Assembly (NCBI GenBank): GCA_945898115.1
Contig: CAMDHS010000002.1
Span: 1 to 42,648 of the forward strand
Origin: Comamonas sp. lk
Lineage (GTDB): Bacteria; Pseudomonadota; Gammaproteobacteria; Burkholderiales; Burkholderiaceae_C
DNA length: 42,648 nt
Direction of reading: 5' to 3'
The translations under genes were made by a program, and so were the position numbers. Position 1 is the stretch's first letter. Each line of letters begins with the position of its first letter. Below, in pieces: positions 32,341-41,084 of the stretch. The notes below the pieces were generated by a model, which searched no databases, was not told the DNA's origin, and saw only the letters and a list, made by a program, of their open reading frames with translations.

Positions 32341-33219
32341 TTAGGCGCCCCAGACGCGCTGCGCTGGCACGCCGCGTTCGATCAGTTCGTCGATGACCGG
32401 GCCTAGCTCTGCGGGCAGCCAGCGGGCCTGCTTGTCCACGGTGGCATCGGTGCGCCAGCCGTCGCACAGGGAAATGCGCCCGCCCTGGCTCTCGAAAACT
32501 TTGCCAGTGATGTGCGCCGAGGCGCTGCTGCCCAGCCAGACCACCAGCGGCGCCACGTTGTCCGGGCCCCAGGCGTCAAAGCTGCCATCGCTGGGGGCTT
32601 TGACGGTCTCGGGCATGGCGCTTTCGGTCATGGCGGTGCGCGCGGCTGGGGCCAGGGCGTTGGCGGTGACGCCGTAGCGGGCCATCTCGACCGCTTGCAC
32701 CAGTGTGAGTGCGGCAATGCCGGCTTTGGCCGCCGCGTAGTTGGACTGGCCCACCGAGCCCTGCAAGCCCGCGCCTGAGCTGGTGTTGATGATGCGTGCG
32801 TCGGGCCGCTGGCCCGCTTTGCTCAGGTCGCGCCAGTGGCGGCCTAAGGTGTTGGCGAGGCAAAAATGGCCTTTGAGGTGCACGCGCATGACCTGGTCCC
32901 AGTCGTCTTCACTCAGGCTGATGAACATGCGGTCGCGCAAGATGCCGGCGTTGTTGACCAGCACATGCACCGCCCCAAACGCCTGCAAGGCCTGCGCCAC
33001 GATGGACTGCGCGCCTTGCATGCTGGTGATGTCATCGCTGTTGGCAATCGCCTGGCCGCCTAGCGCGCTGATTTCTTGGGCCACAGACTCTGCGGCGTCC
33101 AGCCGGATGTCGTTGACCAGCACCTGCGCGCCCTCGGCTGCAAAGGCTAAGGCATAGGAGCGGCCCAGACCGCTGCCCGCGCCGGTGATGATGACGCAGC
33201 GTTGTTCGCAAAGCAGCAT
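32341..33219 (-). CDS. short-chain dehydrogenase (Rv3548c/Hsd4-like)
   Basis: A 292-residue SDR, longer than classical ones, of the type resembling the dehydrogenase half of peroxisomal multifunctional enzyme. It has IITGAGSGLGRSYALAFAAEGAQVLVND, NNAGILRDRMFISLSEDDWDQVM, VHLKGHFCLANTLGRHW, and catalytic SSGAGLQGSVGQSNYAAAKAG. It resembles actinobacterial Rv3548c and Hsd4A-type proteins, the latter being 3-hydroxyacyl-CoA/17beta-HSD enzymes in sterol side-chain degradation. It likely oxidises a 3-hydroxyacyl-CoA before thiolysis, as its gene directly follows a thiolase gene (4-bp gap). The substrate is not readable from sequence. Confidence 0.88.
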   Translation of the reverse strand: MLLCEQRCVIITGAGSGLGRSYALAFAAEGAQVLVNDIRLDAAESVAQEISALGGQAIANSDDITSMQGAQSIVAQALQAFGAVHVLVNNAGILRDRMFISLSEDDWDQVMRVHLKGHFCLANTLGRHWRDLSKAGQRPDARIINTSSGAGLQGSVGQSNYAAAKAGIAALTLVQAVEMARYGVTANALAPAARTAMTESAMPETVKAPSDGSFDAWGPDNVAPLVVWLGSSASAHITGKVFESQGGRISLCDGWRTDATVDKQARWLPAELGPVIDELIERGVPAQRVWGA

Positions 33220-33223
33220 GGTT

Positions 33224-34375
33224 TTACAGCCTCTCCAAAATAGTCACATTGGCTTGGCCGCCGCCTTCGCACATGGTTTGCAGGCCGTAGTGCCCGCCCG
33301 TGCGTTCGAGTTCGTGCAGCAAAGTGGTCATCAGCTTGGCGCCGGATGCGCCCAAGGGGTGGCCCAGCGCCAAGGCGCCGCCGTTGACGTTGGTGCGGGC
33401 GTGGTCGTAGCCGGTCTCGTGCATCCAGGCCATGACCACCGAGGCAAAGGCTTCGTTGATTTCCACCAGATCCATGTCTTGCATCTTCATGCCGGATTTT
33501 TTCAGGGCATGGGCGGTGGCCGCTATCGGAGCGGTGAGGTGCCAAATGGGGTCGTCGGCGCGCACGCTTAAGTGCGCAATGCGGGCGCGGGGCTTGAGCT
33601 TGTAGCGGTGCAGCGCGGCCTCAGACACGATCAACAGCGCGCTGGCGGCGTCGCAGGTGCTGCTGGAAACGGCAGCGGTGATCTTGGGGTAGGTCGGGTC
33701 CACCGGCGCCAAAGTAGCGAGCTTTTCCAAGGTGCTGGCGCGCGCCGTTTCGTCCATGCGAAAGTCGCCATAGGGCAGGATTTCGCGGACAAAGCGGCCC
33801 TCGGCCATAGCGCGCAGGGCCCGGTCGTGGCTTTCTTTGGCGAACACTTCCATGGCCTCGCGCGACAAATTCCAATGGTCTGCGATGCGTTGGGCGGCGT
33901 AAAACTGGTTGACCGGCGCATTGCCAAAGCGTGCCTGCCAGCCAATGCTCTCGGCAAAAGGCGTGCTAAAGCCCAGCGGCTGGCCCGCCAGCATGGCCGA
34001 GCCGATGGGAATGCTGCTCATGGTTTGCACGCCGCCGGCCAGCACCACGTCTTGCGTGCCGCTCATGACGGCCTGGGCGGCAAAGTGCACCGCTTGCTGC
34101 GAGGAGCCGCACTGGCGGTCTACCGTGGTGCCGGGCACACTCAAAGGCATGCCAGCGGCCAGCCAGGAGGTGCGGGCGATGTCGCCCGCCAGCGCACCGA
34201 TGGTGTCCACGCAGCCAAAGATGACGTCGTCATAGTCGGCTGGCGGAATGTCGTTGCGCTCGACCAGCGCCTTGATCACATGGGCGCCCAAATCGGCGCC
34301 GTGCACATGGGCCAGCGAGCCCCGGCGTTTGCCGGTGGGTGTGCGCAAGGCATCAACAATATAGGCTTGGGGCAT
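33224..34375 (-). CDS. fadA6: FadA6-like thiolase of C/D-ring degradation
   Basis: A 383-residue thiolase that follows M. tuberculosis FadA6 closely as I recall it: [64 protein letters not shown] with nucleophile Cys89, [30 protein letters not shown] and [20 protein letters not shown]. FadA6 thiolyses MOODA-CoA, the product of IpdAB, releasing acetyl-CoA. Some substitutions in the substrate loop are visible ([15 protein letters not shown] instead of the usual SQISDGASAVLL), so the otherwise conserved Gln-Ile-Ser-Asp-Gly is altered. It lies 12 bp after the small acyl-CoA dehydrogenase gene. Confidence 0.92.
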   Translation of the reverse strand: MPQAYIVDALRTPTGKRRGSLAHVHGADLGAHVIKALVERNDIPPADYDDVIFGCVDTIGALAGDIARTSWLAAGMPLSVPGTTVDRQCGSSQQAVHFAAQAVMSGTQDVVLAGGVQTMSSIPIGSAMLAGQPLGFSTPFAESIGWQARFGNAPVNQFYAAQRIADHWNLSREAMEVFAKESHDRALRAMAEGRFVREILPYGDFRMDETARASTLEKLATLAPVDPTYPKITAAVSSSTCDAASALLIVSEAALHRYKLKPRARIAHLSVRADDPIWHLTAPIAATAHALKKSGMKMQDMDLVEINEAFASVVMAWMHETGYDHARTNVNGGALALGHPLGASGAKLMTTLLHELERTGGHYGLQTMCEGGGQANVTILERL

Positions 34376-34387
34376 ATGAAACTTGGG

Positions 34388-35455
34388 TTAAGCGGCTTGG
34401 GCAAAAGCTGCCGGGCGCGCGGGCGATTCGAGCAATGCGCTGCACAGACGGGCCTGGTGGTAGGCGCGGTCGCCCCAGGCCGAGTCCAGCGCCCAGGCGC
34501 GTTTCATGAACATTTGCAGGTCGACTTCCCAGGTGTAGCCCATGGCGCCGTGCACCTGAATGCCCTTGCGCGCGGCCAGCAGCGCGGCCTCGCCGCAGAC
34601 CAGCTTGGCGTGCGATACCAGCGCCGCCAGGCCCGGCTCGCCGTGTTCCAGGGCATACACAGCGCGGTACAGCACTGGCTTGGCAAATTCAATTTTGGTC
34701 ACCACATCGGCCAGGTGGTGTTTGACGGCTTGGAAGGAGCCAATCGGCTTGCCAAACTGGGTGCGCTGCGCGGCGTAGTCCACCGAGACGTTGAGCATGC
34801 GTTGGGCCAGGCCGATCAATTGACCGGCCACGCACAGCGCGCCGCGCTCTTGGCTTGCGTCCCACAAGGCTTGGCCGCTGGCCCCAGCGGCGATCAATGT
34901 GGCGGGGCCTGGTGTCCATTGCACTGCGCCCAAGCGGCGCGAGGCGTCAATGCTGCGGTGCTGCGTCACCGTGACCGCGTCGCGCGCCACGGCGTGCAAG
35001 TCCAGGCCTTGGGGCGTGGGGTGGGCCAGCAAGAGCACATCGGCCAAGTGGGCGTCAGCCACCAGCGGGTTGATCGGGTGACCCAGCGCAATGCGGCAGG
35101 TGCCGTCGGCAATGCGGGGCAGCCAGTTGTCGCGCAAAGCGTGACCTTGAGGCAGGGCGCACAACAGACCGGCGGCGAGGTAGGCGGTATCGGCCAGCGA
35201 ATCGGGAATGGCAAAGTAACCCAACTCCTGGGTCATGAGCGCCCAGGCCACATCGCCCATGCCCATGCCGCCGTCGGCTTCGGGCACCGACAGGGCCGTA
35301 AGGCCCTGGGCGGCGATTTTGCTGCGCATCTCGGGCGAGCGGCCCGAGTCGGTTTCCCAGATTTCGCGCAGCATTTCGGGTGCCGCTTCGGTCATGAGAA
35401 AGCGGCTGACCGCGTCGCGGAATAGCAGTTCGTCTTTGCTGAAGGTGAAGTCCAT
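34388..35455 (-). CDS. acyl-CoA dehydrogenase, small partner of FadE30-like subunit
   Basis: A 355-residue acyl-CoA dehydrogenase homologue (MDFTFSKDELLFRDAVSRFL). It has RTQFGKPIGSFQAVKHHLADV and a C-terminal HGAMGYTWEVDLQMFMKRAW. It is shorter than its neighbour and lacks the helix-G ER glutamate, like the small subunits of the other two pairs in the window. It is encoded 14 bp after the FadE30-like gene. It may form a heteromer with it, or be the FadE31-33-type enzyme needed for a later desaturation of the linearised CoA ester (both inferences). Confidence 0.88.
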   Translation of the reverse strand: MDFTFSKDELLFRDAVSRFLMTEAAPEMLREIWETDSGRSPEMRSKIAAQGLTALSVPEADGGMGMGDVAWALMTQELGYFAIPDSLADTAYLAAGLLCALPQGHALRDNWLPRIADGTCRIALGHPINPLVADAHLADVLLLAHPTPQGLDLHAVARDAVTVTQHRSIDASRRLGAVQWTPGPATLIAAGASGQALWDASQERGALCVAGQLIGLAQRMLNVSVDYAAQRTQFGKPIGSFQAVKHHLADVVTKIEFAKPVLYRAVYALEHGEPGLAALVSHAKLVCGEAALLAARKGIQVHGAMGYTWEVDLQMFMKRAWALDSAWGDRAYHQARLCSALLESPARPAAFAQAA

Positions 35456-35469
35456 GGTGGCGTCCCCGA

Positions 35470-36630
35470 TCAGTTTTTAGGCAGGCCAAGCAAGCGCTCG
35501 GCGATGATGTTGCGTTGGATTTCGTTGCTGCCGGCGTAAATCGGGCCGGCTTGGGCAAACAAAAATCCTTCCAGCCAGTCGTGCACCAGCGGGTCGTCGC
35601 AGAGTTCGGCGCGCGCGCCCAAAATGCGCATGGCCGTCTCGTGCAGCAACAAGTCCAGCTCGGACCAGAAGATTTTGTTGGTACTCGACTCCGCGCCGAT
35701 CTTGGCGCCGCCTTGCAGCCGCCCCACCGTGTGGTACGAGGCCAGCGTGTAGGCCTGCGCGGCCATCCAGGCGCGCATGACAGCGTCGCGGATCGAGGGG
35801 TCGTGGGCCAGCGTGTCCTGGTGACTTTGGTACAGGGCGATGAGTTTGTCGGCAGTGCGCTGGTAGCGCGCGGGTGAGCGCAGCAGCAAAGCGCGCTCAA
35901 AACCGGCTGTGGCCATGGCCACGCTCCAGCCCTGGCCTTCGCTACCCAGGCGGTTCTCGATGGGCACCTGCACGTTGTCAAAAAATACCTCGGCAAACGC
36001 CTCTTTGCCATTGAGCGCGCGGATCGGGCGAATGGTGATGCCCGGCGCGTCCAGCGGCACCAGCAGATAGCTCAGGCCATGGTGGCGGCTGGAGTGGGGG
36101 TCGCTGCGGAAAAGGCCAAACAACCAGTTGGCAAACACCGCGCGGGTGGACCAGGTCTTTTGGCCGTTGAGCACATAGTGGTCGCCAGCGGCATTAAGCA
36201 GGGCGCGGCTGCTGATATTGGCCATGTCCGAGCCGGCATTGGGCTCGCTCCAGCCTTGGGCCCACATGTCGTCGCAGCGGGCCATGCGTGGCAAAAAGCG
36301 CTCTTTTTGGGCGGTGGTGCCAAACTCCATCAAGGTCGGGCCGAGCAACAAAATACCGTTTTGGTTGATGCGCAGCGGGCAGTCGGCGCGGGCGTACTCT
36401 TCCTCAAAAATCAGCCACTCGACCAGGTCGCTGCCGCGCCCGCCCAACTCTTTGGGCCAAGTGACGCTGCTCCAGCCGCCTCGGGCCAGGCAGGCCTCCC
36501 ATTGGCGGTGTTGCTCGAAACCCTCACGGGTGTCGTAGCTCGCCAGGGGGCTGCGCGGCGCGTTGGCTTGCAACCAGGCGCGCACTTCGGCGCGAAACGC
36601 ATTTTGTTCGGGGGTGTAGCTGAGCTGCAT
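35470..36630 (-). CDS. fadE30: FadE30-like acyl-CoA dehydrogenase
   Basis: A 386-residue acyl-CoA dehydrogenase very like FadE30, which desaturates the HIP-derived CoA ester after FadD3. It shows MQLSYTPEQNAFRAEVRAWL, QGWSEPNAGSDMANISSRAL, NGQKTWSTRAVFANWLFGLFR, Glu245 in GFERALLLRSPARY at the helix-G position, RLQGGAKIGAESSTNKIFWSE and a C-terminus AGSNEIQRNIIAERLLGLP. It is encoded 17 bp after echA20 and 14 bp before a small dehydrogenase homologue. The length equals that of the M. tuberculosis enzyme within a residue or two. Confidence 0.9.
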   Translation of the reverse strand: MQLSYTPEQNAFRAEVRAWLQANAPRSPLASYDTREGFEQHRQWEACLARGGWSSVTWPKELGGRGSDLVEWLIFEEEYARADCPLRINQNGILLLGPTLMEFGTTAQKERFLPRMARCDDMWAQGWSEPNAGSDMANISSRALLNAAGDHYVLNGQKTWSTRAVFANWLFGLFRSDPHSSRHHGLSYLLVPLDAPGITIRPIRALNGKEAFAEVFFDNVQVPIENRLGSEGQGWSVAMATAGFERALLLRSPARYQRTADKLIALYQSHQDTLAHDPSIRDAVMRAWMAAQAYTLASYHTVGRLQGGAKIGAESSTNKIFWSELDLLLHETAMRILGARAELCDDPLVHDWLEGFLFAQAGPIYAGSNEIQRNIIAERLLGLPKN

Positions 36631-36647
36631 GGCGGTCTCTTGGCTGG

Positions 36648-37403
36648 TCAGAACTTGGCGTCGCGCTTTTGGACAAAGGCGGTGCGGGTCTCGGTCGAAT
36701 CGGGGCTCATATAGGCTTGCAAGGTAAATCCTTGCTCCCAGCGGTATTTGGCCTCTAAGTTGCCGTCTTCGATGCCGGTAAGGGCCTCTTTGGCAATGCG
36801 GACCATGGCCGGGCTCTTGGCGGCAATTTTTGCGGCAATGCCCATGGCGGCATCGCGCAGTTGCTCGGGCGCGACCATGCGCTCGATAGCGCCCAAGCGC
36901 AGCGCCTCGGCCGCGCCAATCATCTCGCCGGTGAAAAACAGGTAGCGGGTTTTTTGCACGCCAAACATGCGCTGCAAATGCGCCGCCCCCCCCATGGCGC
37001 CGCGGTCCACTTCGGGCAGGCCAAAGCTGGCGTTGTCGGCTGCGATGACGATATCAGCGGCGCCGCACATACCAATACCCCCACCCAGCACAAAGCCGTG
37101 CACCGCCACAATGACCGGCACCGGGTTGAGGTGGATGGCTTTGAAAGTGGCGTAGTTGCCCGCGTTCACATGCACGATCAGGCTTGGGTCGGCGGCTAGT
37201 TCTTTGATGTCCACTCCTGCGCAAAAGCCCCGGCCCTGTGCCCGGATGACGATCACGCGCACGTCGGCGCGTCGGCCCAGCGCCTCGATCTCGGCGGCCA
37301 GGGCGTACCACCCGGCGCTATTGAGGGCGTTGACTGGCGGCGCGTCTAGGACGACTTCGGCCACGCCTTCGGCATGGACTGTGGATGAAAAAGGTGTAGA
37401 CAT
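36648..37403 (-). CDS. echA20: EchA20-like ring-opening hydrolase (crotonase fold)
   Basis: A 251-residue crotonase-fold protein matching EchA20: ALGRRADVRVIVIRAQGRGFCAGVDIKEL, VPVIVAVHGFVLGGGIGMCGAADIVIA, FGLPEVDRGAMGGAAHLQRM and the C-terminal YRWEQGFTLQAYM. EchA20 hydrolyses ring D of HIEC-CoA to COCHEA-CoA rather than hydrating an enoyl-CoA. In line with that, the first hydratase glutamate is replaced (Gly111) while the second is kept (Glu131). It lies between ipdC (12 bp) and fadE30 (17 bp). Order and content parallel the KstR2 regulon of actinobacteria. Confidence 0.92.
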   Translation of the reverse strand: MSTPFSSTVHAEGVAEVVLDAPPVNALNSAGWYALAAEIEALGRRADVRVIVIRAQGRGFCAGVDIKELAADPSLIVHVNAGNYATFKAIHLNPVPVIVAVHGFVLGGGIGMCGAADIVIAADNASFGLPEVDRGAMGGAAHLQRMFGVQKTRYLFFTGEMIGAAEALRLGAIERMVAPEQLRDAAMGIAAKIAAKSPAMVRIAKEALTGIEDGNLEAKYRWEQGFTLQAYMSPDSTETRTAFVQKRDAKF

Positions 37404-37415
37404 GGCGGCCTGGGT

Positions 37416-38504
37416 TTAGGGTTGGTGCGGCGCAGCGGCCGGGAAGAGGGCGGCGCGTCGGGCCTGGGCCTGCGCCATGATGCCGGCAATGACGTGCTCG
37501 CACGATTGCAGCTCGCCAATGAGGGCGGCCACTTGGCCCGAAGACATCACGCCTTGGGCGGGTGCGCCATCGACCATGGAACGTTGCAGCAGCATGGGCG
37601 CACTGGCGGCCATCATGGTTTGGGCGGCGCTGCTGGCGTCTTCGCGCAGGCCTTGCCATAGCACGCGCAAAGCGTGGGCCAGCGTCATGCCGGTTTGGGC
37701 CTTCCACTGCAAAGCCAGGCGCAGCGCCAGGCCCAGGCGTTGCCAGGGCGGCGCGCGCTCGAGCATGCTGAGGTATTCGTTGGGAATCATGCGCTGGGGC
37801 ATGCCGTCCACAAGGTAGGAAATTTGGATCTTTTCCGGGTCGCGCGCCTGCAGGTAGCGTTCCAGTGTCACTGTGGGCACACCAGAGTCGCTGGTCATCA
37901 AAAAACGCGTACCCATGGCAATGCCCTGGGCGCCGTAGGCCAGCGCCGCTACCAGGCCGCGCCCGTCGTAAAAGCCACCAGCGGCCACAACCGGCACTGC
38001 TACGGCATCGACCACCTGGGGCAGCAGCACCGTGGTGGGTACGGCGCCGGTGTGGCCGCCACCTTCGCCACCTTGCACGGTGATCACGTTGGCGCCCATC
38101 TCCACAGCTTTTTGTGCGTGCTTGAGCGCGCCCACCGTAGGCATGCAGACGATGCCCGCGTCACGCAAGCGGCCAATGGTTTTTTTGTCGGGCCCGCGTC
38201 CGTAGCTCACGGCACGCAGTTTGTGCTTGACGGCCAGGTCTAGCAACTGCTGCGCATTGGGCTGGAACATATGAAAGTTCAGGCCAAAAGGGCGGTCCCC
38301 GGTGAGCGTTTTCACGCGCAGGATTTCGGCCTCAACCTCGTCGGCGGCGATGGTGGCGCCCGCCAGAAAACCAAAGCCTCCGGCATTGGTGGTGGCTGCG
38401 ACCAGACTCGCGCCGGCCACCCATCCCATAGCCGTTTGGATGACTGGGTACTTGCAGCCCAGCAGCGCACACAAAGGAGTATCAAAACCGGCGGGGGTAC
38501 TCAC
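37416..38504 (-). CDS. ipdC: IpdC, nitronate monooxygenase-like flavoprotein
   Basis: A 362-residue TIM-barrel flavoprotein of the 2-nitropropane dioxygenase family. Seen are LGCKYPVIQTAMGWVAGASLVAATTNAGGFG at the N-terminus, FHMFQPNAQQL, VITVQGGEGGGHTGAVPTTVLLPQVVDAV, VPVVAAGGFYDGRGLVAALAYGAQGIAMGTRF (FMN phosphate site). IpdC is essential for C/D-ring catabolism, acting on the CoA thioester between IpdF and EchA20, probably as a dehydrogenase/reductase rather than a nitronate oxidase. Its start overlaps the preceding crotonase stop by 4 bp and echA20 follows after 12 bp. Confidence 0.92.
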   Translation of the reverse strand: MSTPAGFDTPLCALLGCKYPVIQTAMGWVAGASLVAATTNAGGFGFLAGATIAADEVEAEILRVKTLTGDRPFGLNFHMFQPNAQQLLDLAVKHKLRAVSYGRGPDKKTIGRLRDAGIVCMPTVGALKHAQKAVEMGANVITVQGGEGGGHTGAVPTTVLLPQVVDAVAVPVVAAGGFYDGRGLVAALAYGAQGIAMGTRFLMTSDSGVPTVTLERYLQARDPEKIQISYLVDGMPQRMIPNEYLSMLERAPPWQRLGLALRLALQWKAQTGMTLAHALRVLWQGLREDASSAAQTMMAASAPMLLQRSMVDGAPAQGVMSSGQVAALIGELQSCEHVIAGIMAQAQARRAALFPAAAPHQP

Positions 38505-39409
38505 GCAGCGCCGTCCTTTTTATTGGCCTGGACCATGGATTTGGCGTCGTGACCGCCCAGATGGCCTGCGCCGAGCACCTGGCTGTGCGCGTGCGCAAAG
38601 TGGTGGTGGCCAAACGCGATGTCCATCGAGGTGCGCAGGCCTTGCAACTCTTCGATGCGGTTGATCACGGTCTTGGTCAGCGCCAGCCCTAACCGCGGCT
38701 GTTTGGCGATGCGTGCGGCAATGTCGTAGGTGGTGGCTTGCAGGTCTTCGCGCGGTACCACGCGGTTGACCATGCCCATCATGTAGGCCCGATCTGCCGC
38801 CATGCGCTCACCCAAAAACAAAAACTCTTTGGCGATGCGCGGATTGAGCTCATGCACATGCGCGAAATACTCCACGCCTGGGATGCCCATGCGCACCACC
38901 GGGTCTTGGAAGAAGGCGTCTTCGCTGGCCACAATCATGTCGCACACCCAGGCCAGCATCAGGCCCCCGGCGATGCAGGCGCCGTGCACCATGGCAATCG
39001 TGGGTTTGGGCAGGTCGTGCCAGCGCCGGCACATGCCCAGGTAGACCTCTTGCTCGCGCACAAAGAGCTGTTCAGCGCCGGGCTTGTTGGTGTGGTCCCA
39101 CCACAGGCTTTGGCGCTCAAAAGGCTTGTTGATGTCGCGCCCCGGCGTGCCGATGTCGTGGCCTGCGCTGAAGTGTTTGCCCGCGCCGCGCAGCACGATG
39201 ACCTTGACCTCGTCGTCATCCACGGCGCGGCGAAAGCCCGCGTCTAGCGCGTACGTCATTTGCGAGTTTTGCGCGTTGTGAAAGTCCGGCCGGTTCATGG
39301 TCAGGGTGGCAATGCCGTCCTGGGCCTCGTAGAGCACGGGCTCCTGGGTTTCGTACTGGGCGGTGTCGGGGCGTTGGACAAACTGGTCGCCGGGGTCGGT
39401 GCTGTTCAT
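38501..39409 (-). CDS. crotonase-family protein lacking both hydratase glutamates
   Basis: A 302-residue crotonase-fold protein. The oxyanion region is KHFSAGHDIGTPGRD and the core is MVHGACIAGGLMLAWVCDMIVASEDAFFQDPVVRMGIPGVEYFAH. At the two positions of the catalytic glutamates of enoyl-CoA hydratase it has Met151 and Val171, so ordinary hydration is unlikely. It has an N-terminal extension of about 25 residues and a long His-rich C-terminus (AFGHHHFAHAHSQVLGAGHLGGHDAKSM). It is encoded between ipdB (8 bp) and ipdC (4-bp overlap), suggesting a step in C/D-ring CoA-ester conversion, e.g. an isomerase, hydrolase or decarboxylase-type reaction (inference). Confidence 0.85.
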   Translation of the reverse strand: MNSTDPGDQFVQRPDTAQYETQEPVLYEAQDGIATLTMNRPDFHNAQNSQMTYALDAGFRRAVDDDEVKVIVLRGAGKHFSAGHDIGTPGRDINKPFERQSLWWDHTNKPGAEQLFVREQEVYLGMCRRWHDLPKPTIAMVHGACIAGGLMLAWVCDMIVASEDAFFQDPVVRMGIPGVEYFAHVHELNPRIAKEFLFLGERMAADRAYMMGMVNRVVPREDLQATTYDIAARIAKQPRLGLALTKTVINRIEELQGLRTSMDIAFGHHHFAHAHSQVLGAGHLGGHDAKSMVQANKKDGAA

Positions 39410-39417
39410 GGGCAGGC

Positions 39418-40182
39418 CTATCCGAGTGCGCTGGCGCGCAGGTTGTGGGGGTCAAGTTGCTGCAATAGTTCCATTTGCGCAGGGGTCGGGTCTGGCGTTG
39501 TGTCAATCTGCGGGGGCAGATGCAGCGCAAAACCAGTGGCCTCTTGCACCTGGTCGACGCTTATGCCCGGGTGCAGCGCGCGCAGGGCGATTTGGTGGTC
39601 CGGACCGCTGAAGTCCAGCACGGCCAGGTTGCTAAAGATCCAGCGGATGTCGATGTCTGCTGCGCTCCAGCCGCGCGCCATGCGGGCCGGGTTGTAGCCG
39701 GCCGAGGCCACCATATCGACTTCGCCGGCCACAAACACTTTGCTGCTGTGCTTGGGCACAAAAAACGAGTTGGCGTGGTTGATGGAGTTGCCCGGAAAGC
39801 CGCGCACACCCAGCATCATGGATGTGGGCTTGGCGTAGTCCGAACCGATCATGGAGATATTGGACTGGCCGAAGCGGTCAATTTGGGTCGGTCCGACCAT
39901 GGCGTGGCGCTTGCCGCTCCAGACGTTGTCGAAGATGCGGGTAAAGCCCATCCAGGTTTCGCGCTGGGGCACATAGCTGCCGCGCGGGCCCACCGGCACC
40001 GGTGTGCTGACCAGCCAGGCCTCGGAGTCGGTCATCATCAGATCGGGGTTGAGCGAGCGCATGCACAGCGAAGCAGCCAGGCGCGGCACGATGCCGATGC
40101 CGGTGGCCAGCACTTCGCCGTCCTGCGCCCAGGCGCGCGCAGCGGCGCAGATAACACGGTCGACCAGGGTAAATTCTTGCAT
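39418..40182 (-). CDS. ipdB: IpdB, beta subunit of the ring-C hydrolase
   Basis: A 254-residue class I CoA-transferase-fold protein matching IpdB: VICAAARAWAQDGEVLATGIGIVPRLAA, TDSEAWLVSTPVPVG, FDNVWSGKRHAMVGPTQIDRFGQSNISMIG, and INHANSFFVPKHSSKVFVAGEVDMV. IpdAB is not a CoA transferase but hydrolyses the cyclohexenone ring C of COCHEA-CoA to MOODA-CoA. I chose the ATG at 40182 because GAGGA lies 8 bp ahead, inside the end of ipdA. A TTG at 40197 is also in frame but less likely. The ribosome site inside ipdA suggests coupled translation of the two subunits. Confidence 0.93.
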   Translation of the reverse strand: MQEFTLVDRVICAAARAWAQDGEVLATGIGIVPRLAASLCMRSLNPDLMMTDSEAWLVSTPVPVGPRGSYVPQRETWMGFTRIFDNVWSGKRHAMVGPTQIDRFGQSNISMIGSDYAKPTSMMLGVRGFPGNSINHANSFFVPKHSSKVFVAGEVDMVASAGYNPARMARGWSAADIDIRWIFSNLAVLDFSGPDHQIALRALHPGISVDQVQEATGFALHLPPQIDTTPDPTPAQMELLQQLDPHNLRASALG

Positions 40183-40193
40183 CGGGTCGATCC

Positions 40194-41078
40194 TCAAAAT
40201 ACCGGCAATGGCAGCTGGTGCACGGCCTGCAGGCCGCCCACGCGCTGCAGGTACTCGTCGGCGTCGCAGTGCACATAGCGCTGCATATAGTTAGTCCAAC
40301 CTTCGGGGTCTTTGGCGCTGGCGGCGTATTCCTTGAAGTGTGCGACGTCAAAGCCGTACAGCGGCGCGCAGGAGCTGGGGTGCGCGCCGCCGGGGATGTG
40401 CACCACGCCGGTGGTTTGCGCACGCTCCCAAAACACGTAGCGCGCTTCCTCGCCTTGGGCGAAGTAGCTGCTGTCGACCACTTCGTCGCAGCTGACGTAG
40501 GTTTGGGCGGCGGCGCGCGCATAGAGCGCGTCCATGTACAGGTCTGGCCCTTTGACTTGGCAGACGCCCCGGGCATCGGCCCGGTCGGCGTGCAGCAAGG
40601 CCACATCCAGCGCCAAGGCGGGCATGGCCACCCATTGGCGCGCGTCATAGGGCGAGTCGACCAGGGCGATGGCGGGGTTGCGTTGGAGCACATCCGTGCC
40701 CAGGCCAATGCGGGTGGGAATAAATGGAATGCGCATGCCTGCGGCCTGCAGGCCCAGCATCAGCATGCCTTCGTCAATTTCCATCACGTCCAGAGCGCCG
40801 CTTTGGCGGGCGATGCGAAAGTAGGGCTCTAGCGGAATAAAGTCCAAAGACACAAAGGCGAACACCAGTTTTTTGACCTTGCCCGCTGCGCACAGCATGC
40901 CCACATCGGCGCCGCCGTAGCTCACGATGGTCAGGTCGCGCAGATGGCTGCGCAATATCTCGCGCACCAGCGCCATGGGCTTGCGCCGGGGCCCCCAGCC
41001 GCCGATGCCGATGGTCATGCCGTCGCGCAGTGTGGCCACGACGTCGCGGGCCTGCATAAGTTTGTTGCTAGCGGTCAT
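40194..41078 (-). CDS. ipdA: IpdA, alpha subunit of the ring-C hydrolase
   Basis: A 294-residue CoA-transferase-fold protein matching IpdA: DGMTIGIGGWGPRRKPMALVRE (glycine-rich CoA loop), IVSYGGADVGMLCAAGKVKKL, FVSLDFIPLEPYF, and the acidic motif MEIDEGMLMLGLQAAG (Glu100/Glu103), where the catalytic glutamate of IpdA is expected. It forms a heterotetramer with IpdB and hydrolyses the last carbocycle. It is encoded 6 bp after hsaC and just before ipdB, so ring-A cleavage and ring-C cleavage enzymes share one transcript here, unlike in M. tuberculosis, where they are in separate regulons. Confidence 0.93.
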   Translation of the reverse strand: MTASNKLMQARDVVATLRDGMTIGIGGWGPRRKPMALVREILRSHLRDLTIVSYGGADVGMLCAAGKVKKLVFAFVSLDFIPLEPYFRIARQSGALDVMEIDEGMLMLGLQAAGMRIPFIPTRIGLGTDVLQRNPAIALVDSPYDARQWVAMPALALDVALLHADRADARGVCQVKGPDLYMDALYARAAAQTYVSCDEVVDSSYFAQGEEARYVFWERAQTTGVVHIPGGAHPSSCAPLYGFDVAHFKEYAASAKDPEGWTNYMQRYVHCDADEYLQRVGGLQAVHQLPLPVF

Positions 41079-41084
41079 GCGTGA

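Noticed and set aside
33572-35425. Long plus-strand open frame (617 codons) over fadA6 and the small acyl-CoA dehydrogenase gene.
   Set aside because: It is antisense to two well-recognised genes, its protein is a low-information Gly/His/Ala/Arg-rich string, and such frames are common opposite GC-rich genes.
37416-38504. Calling the product a nitronate monooxygenase.
   Set aside because: The fold is shared, but the ipd-gene context and matching length point to IpdC.
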